Shown one piece after another: positions 24,081 through 36,934 of a stretch of DNA of 64,000 nt; the stretch's first letter is position 1, and every line of letters starts with the position of its first letter. Position numbers and translations under genes: made by a program. This DNA comes from Acanthosepion esculentum. Lineage: Eukaryota; Mollusca; Cephalopoda; Sepiida; Sepiidae. The stretch spans positions 7,902,020 through 7,966,019 of the forward strand of contig OZ038482.1 of NCBI GenBank assembly GCA_964036315.1, given 5' to 3'. The notes under the pieces are model-generated. The model worked only from the letters and a program-made list of their open reading frames with translations, was not told the origin of the DNA and ran no database searches.

Positions 24081-24754
24081 ATGACATATACTAATGTCAG
24101 TTGAAAGGCACTCGTGGTACAGGTTTGATTGCAGACTGGCTAGATCATATATGACATAATATGTTGAATAGTGTTGGGGATAATATACAATTTTAGCCTC
24201 TACTTCAACACAAAAACACTGTCAGAACAGTATTGTTACACATACTCAAGAATTTTGACAAACCTTTGGTCGACATTTATTGCTTTCGACATTTTCTACT
24301 TATCCTTTCCCAAAACTATTACAAAGGCTGATTTAAAATTGGTGAAGGGAAAATTCAGTGAGAATTTCTTTTTCTTTGTCTGAAAATAAATATGGCATCA
24401 ACTGTTCCACAATCTGGGCAGAACCCATATTTTGTTTCCTTAAGCATAGCACTATCCATTAGTATTTAAAGAAATATTTTCATTAGTATTTAAGAAATAT
24501 TTTCCCTGGAATGGGAAGAAATTCATTCTCTCTTATTGGTTTGTATGCTTTTTAGTGTATCAGAGATCGAGATCTCTGATAGATCCAGTGTATATGCTAG
24601 GCAATTAGATCCTCCTCAGTTGCCCTAGTATAAATATGAATAGAATATGAGATTCATTAATAAGTAAAGAGAAATGACAAGGCTTAAACAATAGCAGTAA
24701 GAAAAGAGAAGCCATGTTGAATGCAGTCGAGCATGATCGCATCAGTTGTGTCAG

Positions 24755-24880
24755 CAACAGGCAGGATAGATGAACATTTAGATTTTTATGAATTTGCTGG
24801 CATAGTAATTGTGAGTTCAATCCCTGGGCCAGGTAGTACAAATTTAGACTCAGTGGCAATATGGCGAGCCATAACTAAAA
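24755..24880 (+). repeat. tRNA-like repeat, family D, copy 1
   Basis: Shares AATTTGCTGGC-TAGTAATTGT, GTTCAATCCC-like B box and ACTCAGT--CAATA with 44450-44560. Probably another tRNA-headed SINE. Confidence 0.45.
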
Positions 24881-25477
24881 TAAACAAGGTGAAATATGAA
24901 CAGTGAATCACAAACGATTTGCCCTGTAGATCAAATAAAGGGCTCAGTTTTTTTATGGTTACCTGAACTGACAAACACTTGAAGAAGATAGAGGACACAG
25001 CTAGTGAAATATTGTGATAAATACAACAAAGATGAGGATATTCATCTAACTGTAATTAACTCTTCCTCTCTTAAATTCTCCATGAACAAATGTTATGTTG
25101 AATGGTTAGATTCAGTAATCATAATATTTTTCCACTGCAATCCAAGTGAATTTGTTACAATTAGCAGTTGCAACTCCAACTAAAGAGTACTGTGTTGCTT
25201 TCCTTTTTTTCTTTACCCCTCTTTGGGACAATATTTCCTTGCCATTGACAATGTCTTTTCTCTGCTAAGTACATGTAAAATGTGATCTGAAACAAGAGCA
25301 TCTTTTATCATCTCCCCACATTTCAAAGGAAAGATTTTCTTTCTTCATCATCAGAATTTACACTCCCATTGCTTACAACATCCAGTGTATCCCAAATGGT
25401 TCCCTATCTAAATATTGACTATGCTTCATGATGTTTAATTTTAGTGATCAAATGAGAACTGGTGTTTTCAGCATGAT

Positions 25478-25582
25478 TTAACCATTTACTAAATTAGTAC
25501 ACTTTAACCATTTACTAAATTAGTACACTTTAACCATATACTAAATTAGTACACTTTAACCATATACTAAATTAGTACGCTT
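25478..25582. repeat. 26-bp minisatellite, four copies
   Basis: Unit AACCATTTACTAAATTAGTA plus CACTTT repeated four times. The last two copies carry ATA in place of TTT and the last has G in place of A near the end. Confidence 0.9.
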
Positions 25583-26139
25583 TTCTAATTGATGTTGTAA
25601 AATATTTTACATTTTTATTTGAGAATATTTTATTTCTCCATCCTTTGCACCATTTCTTGTATTAATTCCAACATTTCCTCTGCAAAACAACCACAATAAA
25701 TATGGTAGGAAGTTTGCGTGCTATATTCTCTTGCTATGACTCTTTTTTGTACTCTTGCTTCTAGCAAGGAAATTCTAGTTTCTCTCCTTGAAAGTATCTA
25801 GGTTAGGAAGAAGACAAAATAAGAGAAAAGTTAAAAAAAAAAAAATTTCCTATAGATGCATTGTTCTGCTGTAGAACTAAATTGAAAATTCATTTTATTG
25901 TAAATTCAATTGTTCAAACTTTTTCTGGTTCGTTTTAGTGAAACAAATTGTTTCAAAAGAAAATCCACAACTTGGATACTGCTTTGTTTTCTTCTTGCAC
26001 TTGTGATGATGAGATATTAATCAAAGTTGTGATAAATTGCATGCTTCCAAAATCTTCTCACTTTTATTTCATCAGTTATAAAATTAACAGTAAGCCTTTG
26101 ATTTGACAAATCAAGAAAAATGAATTCTTATCTCTTTAG

Positions 26140-27480
26140 CCAGTATGATTGGCTTTTATCATATAAATCAAACTCATTTTTATCTACTTTGTTCGTTTTA
26201 CTATCCTTCCCATTCCATTCTGCCATCCATTTATACAAGTTTATTAGGTAGATTACTTGCTCTTTCTTTCTATTCGTCTTCAGTCCTGTCCTGTGAGTGT
26301 CAAATTCTCCAAACCCTCTTTCCTCACTGTGTTCCCAAAATCTCAACTCTCTCTTTCTGGTTCTAAGTATAAGTATTTTTTCCCATTTTCCTTAAAACTT
26401 TCTCATTGCTCACTTGCTCCATCCATGGTATTCTCAGTATCCTTCTGTAGAAGCCCATTTCTGTTGTCTCAGGTCTTCTCCTCTGTCAGTCAATTATCCA
26501 ACATTTACTGCTGTATAGAAGGATTTGTATTACATAGCAGTTGAACACTTTTCTTTGTTGTCTAATTAAATTTGCCTGTTTCTTAATACTTTGTTTAGCT
26601 TTTGGAAAGCATCTTTCACTATTCCAATGCACTTTTGGATTTCTGTGTCATATTTAAACATCTGTTAAAACAATTACCAGATGTTTAAATTTCTGTACTT
26701 GTTTGATTTTGACATCTCTCATTTGTTGCTTACATCTTGGGCTTTTTCTCTTGTTGACAATCATCTTCTGACAATTGAAAATTTGTCCTTTTTCCTCACT
26801 TTCTTTTAATACCTTGTCTTGGAGTTCCTGCAGTTTTCTTTCTGTATCTGCCACCAACACAATGTAATCTGTGTATCTTATATTGTTAAAATTGTGCTGA
26901 CCAATAATAAATCCTAGTAGGACTCCTTGTTGTCTTAGGATTGCCTTACTGTATAGGTTAAATAAATTTGGTGAGAAGATTCATCCTTGTCTTTTGCCCC
27001 TTTCTAGTTTGTGTACTTACGCAATTTATTTTCTATCCATATACAGGCACTTTACTCCCAGTATATATTCTGAATTATTCAGTCTTTTCCAGATAAAGTT
27101 TTCCTGGCAGTTCAAGTAGATCTTTGTGCTATACCTTATCAAATACCTTTGAATAGTCTATGAAACATAGGTGTACCTCCTTCTGCATTTGTACTGCTAT
27201 CTCCAATATCATTCTGATTTTAAATATTGTATTTCTTTTCCAGTGTCTTTAATGAAACCAAACTGTTCTTGTCCTATTTCCAGTTTAATTTTGCCATACA
27301 CTCTTTCATCAGAACCTGGATGATAAGCTTAGTTACATGGGTCATTAAACTGATTGTCCATCCCTTTGCACCTGGTTTCTTCGGCGGTACTACAAAAATG
27401 GATTTACTAAGCTCTTCCAGTAATTTGAAATTGAAGCATGAAACTAAAAGGATTGCATTTGTAAAAAGCATTTTGATATC
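26140..27480 (-). mobile_element. LINE reverse-transcriptase fossil, family 3
   Basis: On the - strand: VHKLERGKRQG at about 27000, then SPNLFNLYSKAILRQQGV, then NNIRYTDYIVLVADTERKL, where the usual catalytic YADD has decayed to YTDY. Next come LQELQDKVLKESEEKGQIFN, KRKSPRC and VKIKQVQKFKHLV. The end at 26350-26150 gives the GLEN-like GFGEFDTHRTG and a Trp-Met tail. This is the fingers-palm-thumb order of a LINE polymerase. Frameshifts and the altered catalytic motif show it is dead. The clade cannot be named safely by eye. Confidence 0.75.
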
Positions 27481-27589
27481 TTTGTTAAAAAAAAAAAAAA
27501 AAAAATGCTTAAGTGGATTTTACAAACAAGTGAAATACACAATTGATAGTGGTTCAGAATAGTTAACCTTGCAACTTTAGAGTCTGTCT

Positions 27590-27920
27590 ATATTTCTGAG
27601 ATGAGGTATTATGTACAGTATTTACATTAGTCGGACTATTGTCCTCATCTTTGTCGCCATATTTGTCACAACGTTTCGGCTGTTGTACGCTCCGGCCTTC
27701 TTCAGGTGGTTGGAATTTCGAACCGAACCCTTTATTTCGATCACTGGGGTAGACTGTTCTAGTTCCACGAGCCATGTTTGATGGATGTCAGTTATCAGTT
27801 ATCTCCTGCTAATTTTCCCTCTGAAAGTTCTCCACTGCCTGAACTGGGTATTGAACTCACACTCTTTGGGTCTGTCACTGGATCTAACCAACGCCTTTAT
27901 CCACTGTGCCATGTGTCCTT
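27590..27920 (-). repeat. SINE family B, copy 3
   Basis: On the - strand the head reads ATGGCACAGTGGATAAAGG, followed by GAGTTCAATACCC (B box). The 3' end shares CTGTCTATATTTCTGAGATG (on the + strand) with copy 4 at 63200, so this phrase marks the true element end. Confidence 0.78.
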
Positions 27921-28929
27921 GGGTATGAATTTCTTGCAACTTTAATATGAAAGTACTGGAAGATCAATACAAATAATTTAGATTTTACAAATGGACAAGA
28001 ATTATCAAAGTTAGCTGTTTATACAAAATTAATTCTTTTATTTTAAATGTAGGTTTGAAATAAGAGAAAAATAAAATTTTAAGAAAACCCAGAATTAGCA
28101 AAAAACAAGTCTCAATTATGTTAATTCAGGGAAATTATCTGGTTGATGGAATTCTTTATCTTCCAACTACTCTTAGATTAATATGCTTACCAAATCTGCT
28201 GACCTGAAGAAAGGTATGTTCAATTTGGAATGTACTTTTTAATTAAAAGGTAAAAACTAATTAGGAAATCAAAATATCTCAGTAGATAATACAGATGCTG
28301 AAAAATTATAATTTTTGCCAGAAACTTAATTAGTTGAAGGAGCATTAATTGATGATGGTAGTGAGAGGAACTTGGACCAATGAGTAGCAATGCTGATGTT
28401 GAATAGGAAAATGATCAAACCAAATTTGGGAAGTGATTGATTACAACTTACAAATCATTAATTAGTTATCCCAAGAGCCAACCACCTTGAAGAATTTTCA
28501 ATATAAACCATTTTGGCCCTCAGGCAGGAATCACTGGAGACAGGCAGACAGAATCACTAATGAGCCAGGATATGATGACTACCCCAGCCACTCTGTATTC
28601 AAGTTCAAACCCCTCAATTGATCATAGAGTTGAAGCATTTCAGTCCAAGTCTTGTCTCGCCCCACATTGTGATTAATTGATTGCAAGACTGACTTGGACC
28701 AAATGACTGACTGGAATTGATGATTTGGTTTGGTTTGGTCAGAGTAAAGTCGCATAAAAAATTAAATAAATTGAATAGAAGAAATATAATATTTCTATAC
28801 AGTTACTTGATACAAAGTTGATGGTACAGTTATTGAGAGCTTAAACAAGACTATATTCTCCAAGCAATAACTCTTGACCCCTCCCAGTCATTGTGAAACT
28901 GTTGTTAGAATTCTTTGGAACAAGACTTC

Positions 28930-29390
28930 TGTAACAAGGCTTTAAGTCGGAGCCTTTTTCTTCGGGGCGGCAAGTCACATAAGATCAGGTGAAGCAGTGG
29001 TCTCTTTAGCCATAGTCCCCCCACAGTGTCTCTGCTTTCTCTGTCTCTCTCTGCTGTAGTGTTCTGTTTTTATGAACCCATGTGCAAGGACTGGGGTGCG
29101 GCATGATGTACTCAGAGTATGCCAGTGCTCCCCAATAACTAATCAGGGCTCTCCCTGCAAATGTTCAAATATGGAGGAGTCCCTCCTCCCTCCTTGGAAT
29201 TCTACCTGGGCCTTCTCCTTCTTTGGTCACACTGATCAAACCTGTCTCCTTCCTGCTTTGTGTGAGTGCTTCTCACCATCACTGCCCGAGAGGTATGGAC
29301 AGTCCTCCGCCTTCCCTACAATTCCACCTGGGCTCTCTCCTCTTTGGTCACCTGACCAAACCCTTCCCCTAAGGGCTGTGTAGTCTAGTC
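28930..29390. repeat. GC-richer segment with two diverged tandem units
   Basis: Two related blocks of about 115 bp: GAATTCTACCTGGGCCTTCT with TTTGGTCACACTGATCAAAC, and CAATTCCACCTGGGCTCTCT with TTTGGTCACCTGACCAAAC. The base composition stands out from the AT-rich flanks. It is possibly part of an unrecognised retroposon; the open frame across it has no recognisable protein signature. Confidence 0.5.
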
Positions 29391-31673
29391 CAACAATCAA
29401 ATTTTAATTATCATTCAAAATTCTTTCTTATCGTGCTTTTGGTGTGTGATTGTTTTCACATCTGGAATCAATCATTCTTATCCCATCGTCAACCCTTTGG
29501 TCAACAAGTGGCAAAAAAGGAACAATCCCTTAATTTTGGGAAGTTTTATCACGTTTCAGTAGGAGAAAATTTTAATTGTCATTCTTTTATCTGTCTTATG
29601 CTGGAAATCTATCTGCTTCTAAAAGTCAATACTCATCTATCCGCCGAACTTGCAGCCAGGTGTCTGTCTCTTCCCCTTCACTCACAATAGTCATAAAAAT
29701 ATTATCTATTTCTTTCCAGGGGGTCATTGTTCCTCCAAAATAGTTTGTCATATAGCCTCAGTTCTAATCAAAACCAGATGGTCTCTTTGTTTTACCTCTC
29801 CAGCGGATGAGAAATTTAATTACCTTCTAGTTTTTTTTCCAATAAAAAAAAAAAAATATCCTTTCCTTTGATTTTCCTTCATCTGGTCATCGGAATGTCT
29901 TCAGTCTATTGGAATTTAGTGTTGTTCAATTTACTAGCACCTTTCTGATAGTGTCACATCAAGATGTGATCATAGTCCATCTTCTTTTGTCCATAAGAGA
30001 TTCCCATCTTAAGAATTTTTGACAATAGAAAAGTTAAATTGAGGAAGAATTGGAAACCAAATTTGGTTGCAAACTCTACATCACAATTCCATGACTGTCC
30101 TAATTTAATTACTGAGCCAACAAATTCATGAAGATTGACACTATTAAAACTGAGTGACCAGTAATAGTTAGGAAAACCAGTGTCATGAAAGCCTAATCAA
30201 AATAAACACATTGTCTTTTTTTATGATAAACAGGAATTGTTTCTCTTGCATATCTCATTCATTTTTCTTGAAACCAAATTCATTTGGTTTAGATGTTCAA
30301 CTATCTATAAGACCTCATCACTTCTAAAATAAACCTGACAAAGGTAGGGAAACCTACAGGCAAGGAGAGACCAAGCTGTGGAGTGGGAGGGTCTTGTCAT
30401 AATTACAGTCTGCTATCATCGACCCATGTGATTTTTTTAGAATGAAGTATATTTGATGTCTTTGCTTATCTTTATGAAAGTTTAAAAAAGGAAAAGATTT
30501 TTACCATTCTGTTTCATATTTTCCTTGATTTGATATTAGAACAAAATGACATTTCTAATAAAACAGGAATCTCTATTTCTGTTTTCTCTGAATATATCAA
30601 TGATACGTGTGTGTAAATATTTTTTTACCCGAGACATAAAGGTGTTAACATAGAAAAAAATTGATTATTTTCTTTCCAATTTCAATGGTTCCACTGATAT
30701 GTGATTACAGCAATTTGTTGTTCCTTAGTTTTCTGCTGATCAAATCCAACTGGTTTTCTAATCACCTGCAATTGGGGAAAGTTGCAAGTGAAAGCATGAT
30801 GTGAGATTTTTTTTCTCTCTTTCTAAAAGGAACTTTTGTTCTTGATGAGAATATAATCTGATCTCTGGCAAACCCGAGTCCTACAACTTTGGAATTGGTT
30901 CATTTGCCAGAAAGGAATTAGATTATTCAGGCTGATTTTACTCAGTAACTTTTTTTCTGTTTCCATTCAACAATGTCAATTTTTTTTCACTTTTCTTCTC
31001 AGCAATCATATAATATTTCTTCAGAATTTACCTCTCCACCCCAAGAGTATGTTACATTCACATCATGAACATTTCTCTAATTTTTCCAATAAAAATTACT
31101 TTTTAATACAAAGATGTCTCCCTAAATTAACACGATTCCCAATTTTGATTGGTCAACACATGGTGATACTGGGGGAGAGGTCATACTCTGAATTAACACT
31201 GACTGTCTTTTAATGATTCTGCTTTAAAATGTTGAGTTTGGTTTATGTTTAGTTTTAATATTCAAGGCTGACATTTAATGACAAGAAGAAATTCAAAATA
31301 TAAAAATAAAAGTTGTTGAAGCTTGTTTTTCTTTAAAGAAATTGTTTATTAAAAGGATGACAATATTTTACAACAATATTTCAATTTCATTTGCTTTGTT
31401 AGATTTCATCATCTCTTTAAGATTTTTTTCTGGATAATTAGAAATTGCAAATGATTTTGGGTTCTTATCTATTTCCAAGACATTTTTAAAACAATAGATT
31501 TTTTTAAAACCCTGTTAAAGAGAAGCTTGACCACATACACAAAATTTCTTATATAGTTAATTGTTTACAATTTAAATGCAAACTCTGATAAAAGTTCACC
31601 TTATTTATAAATCAAGCAAACAAGCATAATATGCACTTTTGATCTGTACTGAATTACTGTTGGTGTTTGTTTT

Positions 31674-31675
<2 letters not shown>

Positions 31676-31722
<47 letters not shown>
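31676..31722. repeat. (TA)n microsatellite
   Basis: Uninterrupted TA array of about 47 bp; a second one lies at 31849-31888. Confidence 0.95.
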
Positions 31723-31725
<3 letters not shown>

Positions 31726-31845
31726 ACATTGAATGCTAGTGTTACTAAAATAGTGCTCGATGTAATATAATAGAGCTATAAATTATATATTAATAAATCC
31801 TGAAGATTGTATTTTGCATGAAACTGAGTCATGCTACCAGTGAGG

Positions 31846-31848
<3 letters not shown>

Positions 31849-31888
<40 letters not shown>
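31849..31888. repeat. (TA)n microsatellite
   Basis: Uninterrupted TA array of about 40 bp, 130 bp from the preceding one. Confidence 0.95.
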
Positions 31889-31892
<4 letters not shown>

Positions 31893-32824
31893 AAAAGGAA
31901 ATTAATTTTTACAGAACATTTGTTTAACATAGGAAAACTTGACATTGCAATATTTTTAGAAGTTCTGTTCTTAATCTGGAAATAACAACAAACTACAAAT
32001 CTTTTATAGCACATTTTATTTCTGCTGACTTTCTCTCAAGATTTGTTTTAAATAGAAAAAGGCTAATAGAAGTATTTAGATCAGGATATATACCGAGTGC
32101 TCCTGGCTGGAAAATAATAGAACCTTTTGTAAATCAGTTTTGAAATACTTACAGGTGTTTCAGCTCAAACACACAACAGATTTTGGACTGAAAGTAAAAA
32201 AGGGTTTTTCTCTTTTGAAACAAAAAGTGACTGAATAAATAAGTTGATTCGTTCAGAAATGTAGACGAATAATAAATACTTGAACAGTGATATCGTGTTG
32301 TGATACTAATTCTAATTCTTAATGCTTCACTGTTTTCATACAAGAGGAAAAGAGTTAATGCATTGGACATTAGATAATTAAAGCTGTGAAATAGTTTTAA
32401 ATTCCGGTTGTTTGCTTTTCAAAATGGCATGTAGTTTTTAATTATTGTATCATTCATCCTGGCATTATCCATAACAGTTGGGTTCATGAAAAAGGAAGAA
32501 TTCAGTTTTTGTAATTATTGCTGAGAAAACAGCAGCAGATTACTCTTCATACATTGACAGTTATGGATCAGCAAATAAATGTAAAACAGTTTTTAGCAGA
32601 AAAATTCTAAAGTAACAATAATCTCTACAAAGTTCATTTTACTTGATGATTAGCAAGTTTTTCTTTTTTTAACTTCCAAATTTTTTTTAACAATTTGTTG
32701 TTAGCTTAACAAAATAAAATTATCCCAATATGCTAATAATTATTCGGTATTAATTTTGTATTTTATTTTATAATACTTGAAACGATGTTGCTAGAAATGA
32801 TTTAAATTGTTTTGTTATTTGTAG

Positions 32825-32934
32825 GTGATTCTTGTTGTAATCCTATGAGTATGGGTGCTATAAAGACATACATTGAAAAGAATTTACCTGGAATTTATGT
32901 CCGCTCTTTGATGATTGGAGCCAGTGTCATTGAG
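32825..32934 (+). CDS. PPT1: PPT1 coding exon 2
   Basis: Encodes residues 39 (second and third bases) to 75 of PPT1. It begins after the acceptor TTTGTAG and reads [14 protein letters not shown], then [16 protein letters not shown]. The DSCCNP-SMGAIK block is a hallmark of PPT1 across animals and distinguishes it from PPT2. The exon ends ATT GAG before a perfect GTAAGT donor (phase 0). It sits alone between introns of 16.1 kb and 17.3 kb, so its recognition depends on strong splice sites. No frame damage is seen. Confidence 0.97.
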
Positions 32935-33630
32935 GTAAGTTTCAAAAGGTCCATGAAAACCCTGTTTTTAATTTTAGAGTAGCTATTACTAAGTTTAGAT
33001 TTGACTGAGTGCTACAATAGTGAAACACCCAGTGGAGATGCCACTCACTACCATCATTCTAGGACAGGCACTTGTCACTTATATGGTAATTCATGCAAGT
33101 AGTTATTACCATACACTCTTTTAACAATTATTTTCAAGTATTGCAATAATTTAATATACTAACTGAAATATGGAAGACCATAAATAACAAAAATAGAAAC
33201 CTGTTTTTGTTGTGTATACTAGCTATATTACCCATTAACAAGCTTATAATGCTGTTTGCCTTGACTTTGCTTACTAAGAAATAAGCTGCAGCTGCATACA
33301 TTGATAGACTGGTTGGTAATCAAGAATTAACCTTCATTGTTTCCATTAATTGCAAAATGTCAGTATACAAAAAAAATCAATTTTCTTTTAAAAATATCCT
33401 GTCCAATAGATTTTTCAAACTTTCTTGACAACAAAATCACAATTTTTATTTAATAGCATTTTATTAGTATCCAATATCATAATGGTTTTAAAACATTAAC
33501 AATATTAATTTAATAAGTCAAAATCTTTAAAAAAAAATTGTCAACAGTTTTTTTTATTTCACAACCTAAAAGTGAATATATGCTAAAAATGCAAGTAAAA
33601 ACCTTCCAAATAAAATCGCTTTATTGTAGT

Positions 33631-33934
33631 CCTTTTTTTCTTTTTCTTTTTTTTCCTTTTTTTCTTTTCCTTTTTTTCTTTTCCTTTTTTCTTTTTCTTT
33701 TTTTTCCTTTTTTCTTTTCCTTTTTTCTTTTTCTTTTTTCTTTTTCTTTTTTTTCCTTTTTTTCTTTTCCTTTTTTTCTTTTTCTTTTTTTTCCTTTTTT
33801 CTTTTTCTTTTTTTCCTTTTTTTCTTTTCCTTTTTTTCTTTTTCTGTTTTTTCCTTTTTTTTCTTTTTCTGTTTTTTCCTTTTTTTCTTTTTCCTTTTTT
33901 TCTTTTTCCTTTTTTTCTTTTTCCTTTTTTTCTT
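33631..33934. repeat. Polypyrimidine (T/C) tract of about 300 bp
   Basis: Essentially pure T and C on the + strand in variants of CCTTTTTTTCTTTTC, with only two G. It starts about 700 bp after exon 2. Homopurine-homopyrimidine tracts of this kind can form triplex DNA. Confidence 0.97.
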
Positions 33935-36057
33935 AATCAGGCTACATTTTCTACATTTTCTGATGACATTTTCACTAAAATTTAAACTGATTTAATTTCT
34001 CCATTTGATTAAATGTAAAGGTTTTTAATGTCTTAAGTATATTTCAATGAGATTTCATAACATGAAATGTATGGGGTTATGGTTGACATAAAAAATAATT
34101 TCCAGAAATTTTTCTTACAAAATTTCCATTTCATAAATACAGGTATTCATAAATTAAAAAAATTGTTAAAATCTTAGTTGATTTTGGTAGATTTTTAAAT
34201 TCCAGGCATATTTCACCTCCAAATGTTATTTCTACAGGTATTCGGTGTTTTAAAATATAATCAACTCTTCAAAGACAAAAATCGGATTCCTTAGATTGGA
34301 CCCAAATAAGTTTTACACAAGAATTTTCTCTACTTACATTTGTGTTGTTCAAAAAATAGTATGTAGTCTATATCTATGATTAGGAAAATTTTATATAATA
34401 TATATAAATAAATAAAATGGGGAAATTGTATGACAAAGTGGAAAAAGTTTATCTGTGATGCATTTCATCTTTCAAGACTTCATCAGACTAAATCTGTTTT
34501 ATTGGTAGGACTATACATGTGCACAGCAGGGGGTGCTGGGAATTTTAGAATTTTTTTTATATTATTTTTTTTTTATCAGCTGAATTCATTTAGAGACTTT
34601 TTCTTTCCTTCACTTTTGTAAGTAAGTATTCCACACTCAGATATTAGAAGATCTGCCAGCAATGGGGAAATGTTGTAAGAGCCAGGGCGCAAATTTACTG
34701 TAGATGACCTTGCGATTAAGGCACTCTCTAGACATATGTTGTAGTGAATTATTTTCTTCTTTAATCACAGAAGCATTTTTATGTCAAAGTTGTGATCAGT
34801 CCCGTAGGTGGGTAACCAACACATTTGATGTATTTTGCAAAGTGTCCCATTTTTGTTCATATAATCTTTTATTTAGATCCCTTGATGTTTCTCGTATGTA
34901 TTTTTTCTGACAATTATTACAGGTGATGGAGTAACTAATTTAAATTGACTGAAAAGAGTTTTCATTTTGAAATTACTAAAATAGCTGATTTTAGCACCAT
35001 TTTTAACCAACTTTCATCACAATGTAATTCTCTTTATTAAAAAAATCTTTCAAAAATCAGAAACTTTATTTGAGGAATATTAGCTGATTTAAAGTTTAAT
35101 TAATCTAATTTGAAACAAATATTACTTCAGTTTTAAAATATCACTGAAATGTATTTTTTAACATAGCAAACTATTTATGGTGTTCACAGCTTTACAGACA
35201 CAATTTTATCTAATTTTTTTCTACAGTGTATATATCTGTAATATTTACTTGAGGAATATAAGGTGTGCCTTTTTTATATAATTTTTAACTATACAGTTAT
35301 CTTAAAAATTCAGAAAAATATTCTCTGTAATCTAATGCTGTATTGTATTTTAGGTACTTTGTCTTTAAATTTACTATAGTTATCACTCTTATTTTCTGAT
35401 AATGTCACGTATAGGCATCCATATTTACAAAAATCAGCTTGTTTATACACATAAAAAATTTCAAAATTCTTTTTAAAATATTGGTGGTCAATGAACTGTA
35501 CTACGATTTTTCATTCATTAGTAAATATAGTTTTTACTTAATATCAGTATCACCTAATATGGACAAAGTAATACAGAAATGTAAAAGAATTAAAACTTTA
35601 TAAATTATTCTAATTAAAAATTTTTAAAAATGAAAACAATTGTAAAAAATTATTATTTAAACTTTTCTAATTAAATAATGTTTTAATTTTTATTCCATTT
35701 TTTTATTTTACAATTCAGAGCAGATTTCCAGTAACAAAAAAAAAACAACTGATTTAAATTCTCCAAGGAGTTCTGCTTTTAAATAATATAAACATTAAAC
35801 GGGACAAATTTTAATTTTCTCAAAATTTTATTAAAAAAATAAATAAGTCGTAGGTAAGATTAAAAAAAAAAAAAAGTATTTTCATAAAGATTTTCTAAAA
35901 TAATTTCATTCATTTGTAAATAAGTCTTGAAAATTTCATTAAAATCCAATAATTAGTTGATTTTTGCAAAATTTCCAAATCACCACAAAAAAAATGCTAA
36001 AATTTCCTATGTTAATCTGTGGTCGTCACCCCCACCCTTTATACACTCATAGAGACA

Positions 36058-36058
36058 T

Positions 36059-36090
<32 letters not shown>
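36058..36090. repeat. (CA)n microsatellite
   Basis: About 16 CA units. Confidence 0.95.
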
Positions 36091-36934
36091 CACTTTATGT
36101 ACATCTTCATATTTTGCATGCTTACCTTTGAATCTAAGAGAATATTTTAACATTTGTTGTTTGTGGGGAAATGGGGAACTGTACGGCTTTTCTTTTATAA
36201 AGATATCTCATTTTATAATAATAATTACTGTTTGTTACCATTCTGTGTAAGCCTATAATTTATTCTTTTTTTTTGTAATTGTTGATTCAAGAAAAATGTT
36301 TTTTTTAAAAAGCATTTCACTGAAAAATTTTACAAATATATTTTCTACTTTACATGTGTGTTGCAGAAAATGGATCCTGACACATGAATAATGACAATGA
36401 TTTTTTTTTTTTTTTTTTTAATGTCAAATAGACATTTCTTAATTAGACATTTGTTTCATTTTGTTGTACAATGTGAAATGAATCCTGCTTTTGTTTCAGT
36501 AAGTAGAAATTCCATCCTCAATAAAAGGTGATTATTTTTGTTTTCAGCATGTATTCTTTACTCAATTTATATAAAAGCGTATAAATTTAAATTTTGTCAA
36601 TTTCATTTTCTGAAGTTCTCTTTTTGTCAAGCCATTTTGTATTTGTACTTTTCCACCATCCCAAAAATTGATTAGAGGTACAAACCAATAATATCATACA
36701 TGCTATATATACGTGTCAAAACTCAGAACAATTCATGCATATATTGACCAGCACATTATGAATAACCAAAGTACAACTAGTAACATAAGACAAATACTAG
36801 TAGATAACACCAAAATATTCAACAGCACCCAATGTAAGGAAATACTCAATACCCTAGAAGCTATTATTATACAAAATAAACAGCATATATTAAATATTAC
36901 TCACTACAGAAGACAGTATCTTGAAGTGTATATA

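Larger units (their letters stand above)
16701..32824 (+). other. PPT1: PPT1 intron 1
   Basis: Bounded by GTATGT and TTTGTAG. Its 16.1 kb hold LINE fragments (17340, 18130, 23400, 26140), a mariner (19952), SINEs (22640, 24755, 27590), minisatellites (23049, 25478), long (TA)n tracts and unexplained GC-richer patches (21650-21960, 28930-29390). No nested gene is supported. Confidence 0.85.

Noticed and set aside
24556..24583. Palindrome TATCAGAGATC / GATCTCTGATA as an operator site
   Set aside because: A short palindrome in an intron with no regulatory context; likely chance.
25478..25582. CRISPR-like array (regular 26-bp repeats)
   Set aside because: Units are contiguous with no spacers, in a eukaryotic intron: a minisatellite.
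29072..29383. 103-codon + strand frame in the GC-richer block
   Set aside because: Pro/Ser/Cys-rich composition follows the tandem units; no family resemblance.
33538..33936. 132-codon + strand frame rich in Phe, Leu and Ser
   Set aside because: It is the translation of the polypyrimidine tract, with no protein signature.
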